Source of the DNA: Novimethylophilus sp036504375
GTDB lineage: Bacteria; Pseudomonadota; Gammaproteobacteria; Burkholderiales; Methylophilaceae
DNA length: 45,325 bases
Direction of reading: 5' to 3'
Assembly: GCF_036504375.1 (NCBI RefSeq)
Contig: NZ_DASXVH010000044.1
Span: 1 to 45,325 of the forward strand
Part shown: piece after piece, positions 16,564-24,481 of the stretch
Position numbering within the stretch: position 1 is the first letter of the stretch
How the letters are laid out: every line of letters starts with the position of its first letter
Program-made: the position numbers and the translations under genes
Notes under the pieces: generated by a model
The model's database searches: none
Seen by the model: the letters and a program-made list of their open reading frames with translations, nothing else
Told to the model about the DNA's origin: nothing

Positions 16564-19559
16564 CAGGCTAGCCTTTTTTCTTCAAGCAGCAAAGTGGCGA
16601 AATCTTCCGGTGGCAGTGCCTCGCTGAACAGGTAACCCTGGATCTGGTCGCAGTTCAAGGCCTTGAGAAAATCGAGCTGTTTCTGCGTTTCCACGCTTTT
16701 GGCCACCACTTCCAGCCGCAGGCTATGCGCCATGCTGATGATGGCGCGCACGATGGCCGAATCGTCGGCGCTATCCACCAGTTCGCGTATGAAGGATTGG
16801 TCGATTTTCAGCTTGTCGATATGGAAACGCTTGAGATAAGCCAGCGTGGAATATCCGACGCCAAAGTTATCCACCGCTACCCGGATCCCATGCTGTTTGA
16901 TGCGATGGATCACCTGCGCCGTTTCCTCGACATCATGCATGATCGTGCTCTCGGTCAATTCGATTTCCAAGAGGAAAGGATTGATGCCGCTTTCCCGGAG
17001 AATGTCCTCAATCTGGCGGAACTGACGGAACTGGCGGAAAGAAATATTGATCGAGATCGGCATTGCGCGTACGCCGGCCTGCTGCCACGCCTGGATTTGC
17101 CGGCATACGTTGCGCATCATCCATTCGCCCAGTGGTACGATGACGCCGCTTTCTTCGGCCATCTCGATGAATACCTGGGACGAAACCATGCCCATTTCCG
17201 GATGCTGCCAGCGCAGCAGCGCTTCGGCACCGACCACCTGACCGCTTTTCAGATCTGCCTGCGGCAGGTAGTAGACGAGGAATTCCTCCTGTTCCAGCGC
17301 ACGGCGCAGGCTGTTCTCCAGCGTCATGCGCTGCAGCGACCGGGCATTCATTTCGGGTGCGAAGAACTGATAGCCTCTGCGGCCACTGCCCTTGGCGCGG
17401 AACATGGCGGCCTCGGCATTCTGGATCAGTACGTCGGTCTCGGTGCCATCGTTGGGGAAAACGCTGATGCCGATACTCGGCGTCGCCATGACCTCATTTC
17501 CATCCAGCAGATAAGGCTGCGATAAGTCATTGATGATGGATTGCGCCATGTGTCCGGCACCCTCCATATCCAGCCCTGGCAGCAGAATATGAAACACATC
17601 GCCGCCGTGGTGCGTTCCGGCAGACTGCGCCGGCACGATTTCGCGCAGGCGCTCGGCAACGACCTTCAGGAGCTGGTCGCCTGCAGCATGGCCGAAGGAT
17701 TCGTTGATCTGTTTGATGCGATCGAGATCAAGCGATAGCAGTGCGAGCGGGCTGCGATTGCGCTGTGCGCTGGAGATCGCCACCCCGATGCGTTCCTGAA
17801 ACAGGTCTCGATTGGGTAGGCCGGTCAAGGCATCGTAATTCGCCAGTTGGTGGATACGTTCTTCGGTGCGCTTGATTTCGCTGATATCGCTGAACATCCC
17901 GATGTAGTGGCTCACTTGCCCGCTGTCGTCACGCACCGCGGTGATTGACAGCCATTCCGGATAAATATCGCCATTCTTGCGGCGATTCCAGATTTCGCCG
18001 CGCCAATGGCCGGTGGTCAGCAGGCTGTTCCACATTTTCTGGTAGAACGCCCTGTCGTGGCGCCCGGAAGAGAACATGCGCGGATTCCTGCCGGTGACTT
18101 CGTCCGGCGTATAGCCGGTCACCTCGGTAAATGCGCGATTGACCGAGAGAATCCGGTTGTCATGGTCGGTGATGGTAATGGCTTCGCTACTGCTCTCGAA
18201 CACCTGTGCGGCGAGCTGGAGGTCGGTCTGGGCGCGCTTGATTTCGCCGATATCGCTGAAAATTGCGATGTGGTGGCTCACTTGCCCGCTGTCGTCATGC
18301 ACCGCGGTGATTGACAGCCATTCCGGAAAGATATCGCCATTCTTGCGGCGATTCCAGACTTCGCCATGCCAGTGACCGGTGGTCAGCAGGCTGCCCCACA
18401 TTTTCTGGTAGAACGCCCTGTCGTGGCGTCCGGAAGAGAATATGCGCGGATTCCTGCCGATGACCTCATCCGGCGTATAGCCGGTCACCCCGGTGAATGC
18501 GGGATTGACCGAGAGTATGGCATTGTCGCGGTCGGTGACGATAATGGCTTCGCTGCTGCGCTGGAACACCTGTGCGGCGAGCTGGAGGTTGGCCTCGGCC
18601 GACTTGCGCACGGTGATGTCTTCTATCGTGCCGATTACCCGTACCGGCTGGCCATCGGCGGAACGGCTGACCACTTTGCCGCGCGACAGTACCCATTTGT
18701 AGCTGCCGTCCTTGCATCGCAGACGATATTCCCGGCAGAAATCCGGCAGTTCCCCTCGAAACAGCTGTACTGTGCTATCCAGCACTCCCGGCTTGTCTTC
18801 CGGATGCATGCGCGCGTCGAAATCCTCCACGCTGGCATCCGTTTCACCCGGCGCAAAACCGAGAATATTCCAGTAGCCTGACGAATAAAACATCTGGTTG
18901 GTCTGGGTGTTCCAGTCCCATACGCCGTCACCGCTGCCGTCCAGCGCAAAACTCCAGCGTTCCTCGCTTTCGCGCAAAGCCTGAGCCATCGCCTCGCGCT
19001 TTTCATCGTCGGCCAGCTTTTGCATGGCAAAAAATATGTCTTGCGCCATTTCTTCCAGCAGCTCCACCAGCGCCGGCGTAAAAAAACCGGCTTCATCGGT
19101 ATATAGCACCAGCGCGCCGGCTACATCATGATTTTCATGCAAAGGCAAAGCTGCCATCGACCGGGCTTGGCCACGAATCGCAGGCGACGGCTCGGGGCCG
19201 GTGTTTGCGGAAAGATCGTTGCAAATATAGGTACGACCCTCGCGTATTGCAGCGCCGGCCGCGGTTGCCGGTTCCAGCTGTCGCTGCAGCATGGATGCAT
19301 CTCCGCCCTCCTGCGTCGCCGTTCGGATCTCGCCGGATGCTTTATCCAGCAGGCCGATCCATGCCATGCTGAAATTTCCGGTCTCGACCGCGATGCGGCA
19401 GATGTCAGAGAACAGAGTGCCGCGCTCGCGGTCATGGGCGATCGCCCGGTTGCTGCGAGTCAAGGTACGATACATCTGCGACATGCGCAGAATGTTTTTT
19501 TCGTGATCCAGGCGTTGTGCGACGTCCGATTGCGTAGAATTGTCAGCGTTCATATGCAT
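16563..19559 (-). CDS. GAF-PAS-PAS-PAS-GGDEF-EAL protein, both output domains degenerate
   Basis: The 998-residue protein has a GAF domain (about 40-185), a PAS/PAC unit (about 200-318) and two almost identical PAS/PAC units (about 319-440 and 441-562). A GGDEF domain and an EAL domain follow. No membrane segment is visible, so it is cytoplasmic. The GGDEF signature is HHGGDVF, lacking the Glu needed for diguanylate cyclase activity. The EAL domain keeps AEALLRW, INIS and ELTES but has YLP for YQP, VDNFGVG for DDFGTG and AKSVET for AEGVET, changes at metal-binding and catalytic positions. I infer a nucleotide- or partner-sensing protein rather than an active enzyme. The start lies only 16 bases from a MITE-like element and shows no clear ribosome site. 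ATG at 19553 is an alternative. Confidence 0.85.
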   Translation of the reverse strand: MHMNADNSTQSDVAQRLDHEKNILRMSQMYRTLTRSNRAIAHDRERGTLFSDICRIAVETGNFSMAWIGLLDKASGEIRTATQEGGDASMLQRQLEPATAAGAAIREGRTYICNDLSANTGPEPSPAIRGQARSMAALPLHENHDVAGALVLYTDEAGFFTPALVELLEEMAQDIFFAMQKLADDEKREAMAQALRESEERWSFALDGSGDGVWDWNTQTNQMFYSSGYWNILGFAPGETDASVEDFDARMHPEDKPGVLDSTVQLFRGELPDFCREYRLRCKDGSYKWVLSRGKVVSRSADGQPVRVIGTIEDITVRKSAEANLQLAAQVFQRSSEAIIVTDRDNAILSVNPAFTGVTGYTPDEVIGRNPRIFSSGRHDRAFYQKMWGSLLTTGHWHGEVWNRRKNGDIFPEWLSITAVHDDSGQVSHHIAIFSDIGEIKRAQTDLQLAAQVFESSSEAITITDHDNRILSVNRAFTEVTGYTPDEVTGRNPRMFSSGRHDRAFYQKMWNSLLTTGHWRGEIWNRRKNGDIYPEWLSITAVRDDSGQVSHYIGMFSDISEIKRTEERIHQLANYDALTGLPNRDLFQERIGVAISSAQRNRSPLALLSLDLDRIKQINESFGHAAGDQLLKVVAERLREIVPAQSAGTHHGGDVFHILLPGLDMEGAGHMAQSIINDLSQPYLLDGNEVMATPSIGISVFPNDGTETDVLIQNAEAAMFRAKGSGRRGYQFFAPEMNARSLQRMTLENSLRRALEQEEFLVYYLPQADLKSGQVVGAEALLRWQHPEMGMVSSQVFIEMAEESGVIVPLGEWMMRNVCRQIQAWQQAGVRAMPISINISFRQFRQFRQIEDILRESGINPFLLEIELTESTIMHDVEETAQVIHRIKQHGIRVAVDNFGVGYSTLAYLKRFHIDKLKIDQSFIRELVDSADDSAIVRAIISMAHSLRLEVVAKSVETQKQLDFLKALNCDQIQGYLFSEALPPEDFATLLLEEKRLA

Positions 19560-19574
19560 TTCTGGGAACTGTTG

Positions 19575-19830
19575 GAAGCTGTCTTGAAAATTGCTGCGGA
19601 GGGTGTCTGCGGCGTTGCGCGGTATCGGCTACGGCCGTCGTGCGGCTTAACGTCGCTGCGCGAGTTAGCTTGCGCAGCAACTTCGTTGTCGCTCCCTCGC
19701 CGTACTATCTGTACTGTAGCTCCGGCATAACCTGCTACGCAGGTGAGCCTGCACTGAAACTGCTTTTTCTCGGTCACTGCATTCCGTGCGCCTTGCATCC
19801 ATCGCTCCTCGCGAATTTTAAGACAGCTTC
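19575..19830. mobile_element. MITE-like element with terminal inverted repeats
   Basis: The ends are near-identical inverted repeats. The left end reads GAAGCTGTCTTGAAAATT, and the right end read on the other strand gives GAAGCTGTCTTAAAATT, differing by one inserted base; both go on to GGAG after a few mismatches. The 256-base interior has no convincing gene but holds a 10-bp-stem hairpin (19655-19678). No obvious target-site duplication is seen. The element fills the gap between the GGDEF-EAL gene and the ferredoxin gene. A short minus-strand open frame over it (19550-19798) has no recognisable product. Confidence 0.6.
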
Positions 19831-19850
19831 TTTAGAGATATAGTAACCCG

Positions 19851-20129
19851 ATGAGCGTGATAAAAACCGTGACAGTATGCATCAACCGCAGGGCCAGTCC
19901 GGACACGCCTTCCTGCGGCGCCAGGGGCGGAGAGGAGATTGCGGCGGCATTGCAGGCCGCAGTCGCGGAACGTGGCTTGCCGATAAGCGTAGAGACTTTC
20001 CACTGCCTCGGCCGATGCGAGCAGGGGCCCAATCTCAAGCTTTCGCCGGGCGGGGAGTTCTTGCATGATGTTCATCTTGAGGACTTGCCACAATTGCTGG
20101 ACAGGATCGCAGCGTTTGCGAAAGATTAG
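19851..20129 (+). CDS. Thioredoxin-like [2Fe-2S] ferredoxin family protein
   Basis: The 92-residue protein has four cysteines at positions 10, 22, 52 and 56, in the pattern C-x11-C and CLGRC. This is the layout of thioredoxin-fold [2Fe-2S] ferredoxins, as in the NuoE C-terminal domain. It would be a small cytoplasmic electron carrier or iron-sulfur binding protein, with partner unknown. No strong ribosome site precedes the ATG, and the MITE-like element ends 20 bases upstream. Its 3' end overlaps the convergent membrane-protein gene by four bases. The fold assignment is from the Cys pattern and length only. Confidence 0.7.
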   Translation: MSVIKTVTVCINRRASPDTPSCGARGGEEIAAALQAAVAERGLPISVETFHCLGRCEQGPNLKLSPGGEFLHDVHLEDLPQLLDRIAAFAKD

Positions 20130-20695
20130 GACGACCGCTTCTGCAGTTTCATCATCAGTTCCGCAGCCTTGATGTCGTCATCATTGCGCAGCACGCTGCG
20201 TTCCTTGAAAGCCAGCAGCAACAGGCCGCCATTGATAAGTACGAAAATAACTTCCAGCCACAGGATCGGGGTAACGATGACCCGATAAGGCGGGCGGGAG
20301 AACAGGAAATAGAAACCCTCGAATGTCGGCAGCGCGGCACGTGTCATATGGGAGATGTACTCGAAAGGCGGAAACAGCATGACCGCAACCAGGTTGGCCG
20401 CGACGATGAAAAGCGTTGCTTTGCGGTAGCTTAGTTTGCGGCGGCTTTGCCGGGACTTGTTCTCCAGCGTCACCAGCCAGAATATCCCGGCATTGATCAG
20501 CACCACGACAATTTCCAGAAACAGAAAGCTGGCATTGACGACGGCGTTGGGCATGCCGGACAGAACGCAGCGAAATCCGCCGAAAATGGCCACGTTGTTG
20601 CTGGTGACGGAATAATCGTCAAATGGCGGAAACATCAGGATCAGCGACAGGTTGAACGCTGTCAGCGCCAGCAGGATTTTCTGCGCCTTGCTCAT
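20126..20695 (-). CDS. Four-helix membrane protein with internal duplication
   Basis: The 189-residue protein has about four transmembrane helices and two copies of one unit. Residues 8-80 read NLSLILMFPPFDDYS ... FGGFRCVLSG ... FLEIVVVLINAGIFWLV. Residues 93-165 read NLVAVMLFPPFEYIS ... FEGFYFLFSR ... WLEVIFVLINGGLLLLA. Each unit has a helix ending in FPPF[DE], a short loop with F-x-G-F, and a helix with LE-x-x-x-VLIN. The C terminus is charged and probably cytoplasmic. I do not recognise a named family. It is convergent with the ferredoxin gene. Confidence 0.75.
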   Translation of the reverse strand: MSKAQKILLALTAFNLSLILMFPPFDDYSVTSNNVAIFGGFRCVLSGMPNAVVNASFLFLEIVVVLINAGIFWLVTLENKSRQSRRKLSYRKATLFIVAANLVAVMLFPPFEYISHMTRAALPTFEGFYFLFSRPPYRVIVTPILWLEVIFVLINGGLLLLAFKERSVLRNDDDIKAAELMMKLQKRSS

Positions 20696-20911
20696 GACTC
20701 TCCTTCCTTGCGCTCTGGACGCGGTGGATGCTCTAAACCGCTCGCTTGACCAGGCTTATTGCAGGACATGAAATTTGCTCGGTCGGCATATCACGCCGCA
20801 GCCCCGCAAAATTTCCCTATCGCTCAAAATCCTGTGCGATCATCATGCGGATGAATGAAATATCCCGATTAAACCTATAATCGCAACAAGCAATTTGATT
20901 ATACGTCAGCC
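20696..20911. promoter_or_regulatory. Intergenic region with a consensus -10 before the TPR gene
   Basis: This 216-base gap separates divergent genes. TATAAT at 20876-20881 is a perfect -10 box 31 bases before the start at 20912, but no good -35 lies 16-18 bases upstream of it. Nothing else stands out. Confidence 0.4.
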
Positions 20912-22051
20912 ATGAAAATCAATGCCATTGCGCTCATGCTCGCGCTGCTCTGCACGTTCCGGGCGAGCGCGTCCGACCCGGTTTATGAAATCAGTCAGCT
21001 GCTGAAAAAGGGGAAAAAACAGCAGGCGCTGGAGCAGGTCGATGCCTATCTGGCCAGCCGCCCGAAAGACGCCTGGGGACGGAACATCACGCAAATGCGT
21101 TTTCTCAAGGGCACCTTGCTGGCGGAGATGAAGCGCAATCCCGAAGCCGTCCAGGTATTTCTGAAACTGATACAGGATTACCCGGACTTGCCCGAGCCCT
21201 ATAACAATCTGGCGACGCTGTATATCGCTCAAGGGAAGCCCGAGGACGCACGCGACGTACTGGAACGAGGGTTGCGTACCGATCCTGCCTACGCTACAGC
21301 TTACCGCAACCTTAACGAAGTCTACGCGCAATTGGCCGGCCAGGCATACGACCATACCCTGCAGGCATCCAAGGGCGGGCAGCCGGCGCCGGCGTTGGTC
21401 AAGGAGTTATGTGACAACTATGGGCGTATGGCCAACCAGTCGGTAGGTCGCCGGCAGTCCATCGGCGGCGACCTCAGCCTGATCAACGACATTGCCAAGG
21501 CGCGCGCCAGTGCCGGCGGCCCGCCCAGCAAGGTGGACATCGATGAAATGGCGATCGGCCCGGTGGCTGCGGAACCAGCACTGCCTCCGGCATTTACCAA
21601 TCCGGCCGTGAATGTGGCCGCGCCGATCGCCAGCGTGGTGGTGCCAAAAACTTCGGATACTCCCGCCAAGCCTGGCGCAGTCACTCAAACACCGCCCCCG
21701 GGTTCGTCGGAAGAGCAGGCCGTACTGGCGGCAGTGCGAGCCTGGGCCGCTGCCTGGTCGCGCAAGGATGCCGGGGGCTATCTGGGCTTCTATGCCAGGG
21801 ATTTTCGCACGCCGAATAATCAATCGCGGGCCGAATGGGCCAAATTGCGCCGCGAGCGCATAGGCAAACCGAAATCCATCAAGGTAACGGTGGAAGTTGC
21901 CAAGGTGGTCTTCAGCGATGCCAGCCACGGCAGCGTCAGTTTCCGCCAGGGTTATCGCTCGGACAATCTGCAGACTTCCACGCGCAAAACGCTGCTGATG
22001 ATCAAGAGCGGCGGCAAATGGATGATTCAGGAAGAGCGGGTGGGAAGCTGA
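20912..22051 (+). CDS. Exported TPR protein with C-terminal NTF2-like domain
   Basis: The 379-residue protein has a signal peptide (MKINAIALMLALLCTFRASA), TPR repeats at about residues 25-150 (for example PEPYNNLATLYIAQGKPEDA) and a Pro/Ala-rich linker. An NTF2-like domain follows at about 265-378 (VRAWAAAWSRKDAGGYLGFY, with the end reading GGKWMIQEERV). This C-terminal domain is seen in betaproteobacterial Cds6-like proteins linked to L,D-transpeptidases and TPR proteins of the envelope. A periplasmic scaffold role is inferred. The gene is convergent with the HD-GYP gene; the two stops abut as TGATCA. Confidence 0.78.
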   Translation: MKINAIALMLALLCTFRASASDPVYEISQLLKKGKKQQALEQVDAYLASRPKDAWGRNITQMRFLKGTLLAEMKRNPEAVQVFLKLIQDYPDLPEPYNNLATLYIAQGKPEDARDVLERGLRTDPAYATAYRNLNEVYAQLAGQAYDHTLQASKGGQPAPALVKELCDNYGRMANQSVGRRQSIGGDLSLINDIAKARASAGGPPSKVDIDEMAIGPVAAEPALPPAFTNPAVNVAAPIASVVVPKTSDTPAKPGAVTQTPPPGSSEEQAVLAAVRAWAAAWSRKDAGGYLGFYARDFRTPNNQSRAEWAKLRRERIGKPKSIKVTVEVAKVVFSDASHGSVSFRQGYRSDNLQTSTRKTLLMIKSGGKWMIQEERVGS

Positions 22052-23719
22052 TCAGGCGCAATAGCCGGGAATTTTCGACTCGTCCACGCTATCGATCTGC
22101 TCCGGCTCGAGGAATTGCCTGGCATAGTCGAGATAGATTTTTTCGCGGATGAACAGATCGAACAGGTCGGGATCCACATGGTTGTCCAGTTTCATCTTGC
22201 CCAGAATGAATAACGATTCCGACAGCGTTTTCGCCTTCTTGTAGGGCCGGTCGCGCGCGGTCAGCGCCTCGAAAATGTCGGCAATGCCCATCAGCCTGGC
22301 CGGAATCGACATCTGCTCGCGCGTCAATCCGCGCGGATAGCCTTTGCCATCCATGCGCTCGTGATGGCCGCCGGCGTATTCCGGTACCCGGCGCAAGGCT
22401 TTGGGGTAAGGCAGCGACTCCAGCATGTTGATCGTCACCACGATGTGGTTGTTGATGATCTGCCGTTCTTCGCTGGTGAGCGTGCCGCGCGAAATGTTCA
22501 GGTTATAGACTTCGTTTTCGCTAAGGAACGGCACTGTCTTGCCATCGGCATCCTGCAATTGGTAAGCGGCAATCCGGGTCACCCGTTCCTGATGCTCCGC
22601 GGTCATGAATTCGCCGCCGATGTTCGCCGTGCGCAAGAATTCCCGGTCGTCGTCGAGTTGGCGCTTGTAGGCTTGCAGTTGAATCTCCAAGGTCTGTACG
22701 TGCGTGAGCTGGCCTTTTTTCACGGCCTCCATCTGCTTGCGCAATATGTCCGCCTCCGCCTGCTTTTTGAGCAGTTCGAAGCGCAGGTCGATCAGCTGGA
22801 TGCGGTCGAAAATCGTCGCCAGCTTGGTGGGCTTGTCCACCACATATTCCGGGGTGGTTACCTTGCCGCAGTCGTGCAGCCACGCGGCGATGCGCAGCTC
22901 GTACAACTCCTTGTCCGACATCGTAAAGCTCTTGAGTGGCCCGTCGCTGGTTTTGATGGCCGCATCCGCCAACATCATCGCCAGTTCCGGCACGCGCCGG
23001 CAATGGCCGCCGGTATAGGGGGATTTCTCGTCGATGGCGTCGGCGATCAGTTCGATGAAGGACTCGAACAAATCCTTCAGGCCTTCGATCAGGTTATGGT
23101 TGGTGAGCGCTACCGCAGCCTGCGATGCCAGCGATTCGGCCAGCTGCTGGTGCGCCGCCGAGAACGGGATCACCTTGCCGGTGGCCGGATCGATCGCGTT
23201 GAGCAATTGCAGCACGCCGATGATTTCCTTCTCGTGGTTCTTCATCGGGATGGTGAGGAAGGATTTGGAGCGGTAGCCGGTATTCTGGTCGAATTTCCGG
23301 GTGCCGGAAAAATCGAATCCCTCGGCCTTATAGGCGTCTTCGATATTGATCGTGGTGTCGTTCAGCACGGAATAAGCCGCTACCATGTTGGTGTTGGCGC
23401 TGCCGTCTTCGCGGTAGAGCGGCAATGGCGGGAAGGGGATATCCTTGCCGGTGGTTCCTCCCATGGCGATGCCGAGGGTGTCGGTACGCATGATTTCGAA
23501 CTTCAGGCGCTGATCGTCCGTTACGGTATAAAGCGTACCGCCATCGGCATTGGTGATTTGCTTGGCGCCCAGCAGTATGGTTTCCAGCAGGCGGGCATTG
23601 TCGCGTTCGGCGGAAAGTGCCACACCGATGCGGTTGAGGCGTTCGATGTTTTCCAGCAAGGCTTTCTGCTCGGACACGAACTGCTTGCCGCTCGAGTTGT
23701 CGCTGGGTTCAGGCCGCAT
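22052..23719 (-). CDS. GAF-HD-GYP phosphodiesterase
   Basis: The 555-residue protein has a GAF domain at about 30-205 and an HD-GYP domain at about 215-530. The metal-binding residues are present: YTGGHCRRVPE, LHDCGKV (H282, D283), NNHI and HHERMDGKGYPRGL (452-465), and ADIFEALTARDRPYK. HD-GYP enzymes hydrolyse cyclic-di-GMP to pGpG or GMP. Between the HD and GYP motifs there are about 170 residues, including a charged coiled-coil-like stretch (313-365), roughly 100 more than in a compact domain. It is cytoplasmic and the last gene of the kinase-phosphatase-FHA operon, 11 bases after the FHA gene. The operon position suggests its activity or localisation is controlled by Ser/Thr phosphorylation. 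Confidence 0.88.
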   Translation of the reverse strand: MRPEPSDNSSGKQFVSEQKALLENIERLNRIGVALSAERDNARLLETILLGAKQITNADGGTLYTVTDDQRLKFEIMRTDTLGIAMGGTTGKDIPFPPLPLYREDGSANTNMVAAYSVLNDTTINIEDAYKAEGFDFSGTRKFDQNTGYRSKSFLTIPMKNHEKEIIGVLQLLNAIDPATGKVIPFSAAHQQLAESLASQAAVALTNHNLIEGLKDLFESFIELIADAIDEKSPYTGGHCRRVPELAMMLADAAIKTSDGPLKSFTMSDKELYELRIAAWLHDCGKVTTPEYVVDKPTKLATIFDRIQLIDLRFELLKKQAEADILRKQMEAVKKGQLTHVQTLEIQLQAYKRQLDDDREFLRTANIGGEFMTAEHQERVTRIAAYQLQDADGKTVPFLSENEVYNLNISRGTLTSEERQIINNHIVVTINMLESLPYPKALRRVPEYAGGHHERMDGKGYPRGLTREQMSIPARLMGIADIFEALTARDRPYKKAKTLSESLFILGKMKLDNHVDPDLFDLFIREKIYLDYARQFLEPEQIDSVDESKIPGYCA

Positions 23720-23730
23720 GGCGGACAGTA

Positions 23731-24465
23731 TCAGCCCTTGGAAAGGAAAAATTCCATCTTGACGCCGGCCAGTTCGATCACGTCATGGTCATTGAGTTCG
23801 TGCGCCTGCGCCCCCACCGATTGGCCGTTGACGACCGGATGCCTGGTTCCTTCGACATGCGTCACGAAATAGCCGTGAGGGCGGCGGGTAATCACGGCCA
23901 CCTGTACGCCGGGCTTGCCCAGTGTGGTAAGGGCTTTGTTCAGGACCAGCTCGCGGCCCGCGCTGGGACCGCTCAACACCTGGACATGCCCGACCGGCGC
24001 GTCTTCGTGCGGTGACGGTGCAGCGGCTTTCAGCGTTTCCTGAACGGTGGTGGTGCTTTGCAGCTTGGCTGCGATGGAAGGGGATGGAGCCGGAGCAGCG
24101 GCTTTCATTGCCGACGGCCGGATGATCATGGTTTTCTCGAAATCGGCGGGAGAGCCGCCGGCCGCGGCGTTGACCGTAGCTTCGTTCACGTACTTGAGCT
24201 GGTATTTGCCCAATTCGATGACATCGCCGTGCTGCAGAATGTGCTTTTTAATGGGCTTGCCGTTGACGATGGTACCGTTGGTGCTGTCCAGGTCTTCGAG
24301 AAAGGAATCGTTGCCTATCGTGCGCACCACGGCATGGCTGCCGCTTACCGCAAGGTTGTCGATGTGCACGTCGTTATTCGGGCGCCGGCCTATGGTCAGC
24401 AGATCCTTGTCGAGATCGTGCTCGCCGAGAAACGCGCCGTCGAGGGTCAATATCAGTTTTGCCAT
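23731..24465 (-). CDS. Double FHA-domain protein
   Basis: The 244-residue protein has a canonical FHA domain at residues 1-95: LLTIGRRPNNDVHIDNLAVS followed by GSHAVV and STNGTIVNG, with the phosphothreonine-binding Arg, Ser and Asn. A linker of about 60 residues contains several Thr/Ser residues (FEKTMIIRPSA, STTTVQETL) that could be kinase targets. A second FHA-like fold (about 155-244) reads LTTLGKPGVQVAVITRR ... HPVVNGQSVG. It lacks the usual GR and SxxH residues and probably does not bind phosphothreonine. FHA domains read phosphorylation by Ser/Thr kinases, and the kinase is two genes upstream. Likely role: adaptor between kinase and HD-GYP output (inference). Confidence 0.87.
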   Translation of the reverse strand: MAKLILTLDGAFLGEHDLDKDLLTIGRRPNNDVHIDNLAVSGSHAVVRTIGNDSFLEDLDSTNGTIVNGKPIKKHILQHGDVIELGKYQLKYVNEATVNAAAGGSPADFEKTMIIRPSAMKAAAPAPSPSIAAKLQSTTTVQETLKAAAPSPHEDAPVGHVQVLSGPSAGRELVLNKALTTLGKPGVQVAVITRRPHGYFVTHVEGTRHPVVNGQSVGAQAHELNDHDVIELAGVKMEFFLSKG

Positions 24466-24481
24466 GTTTCGCCCTTAAAGC

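Noticed and set aside
19550..19798. 82-codon minus-strand open frame over the MITE-like element
   Set aside because: It extends past one end of the element into the next gene's start and has no motif. The stretch is better explained as a noncoding repeat.
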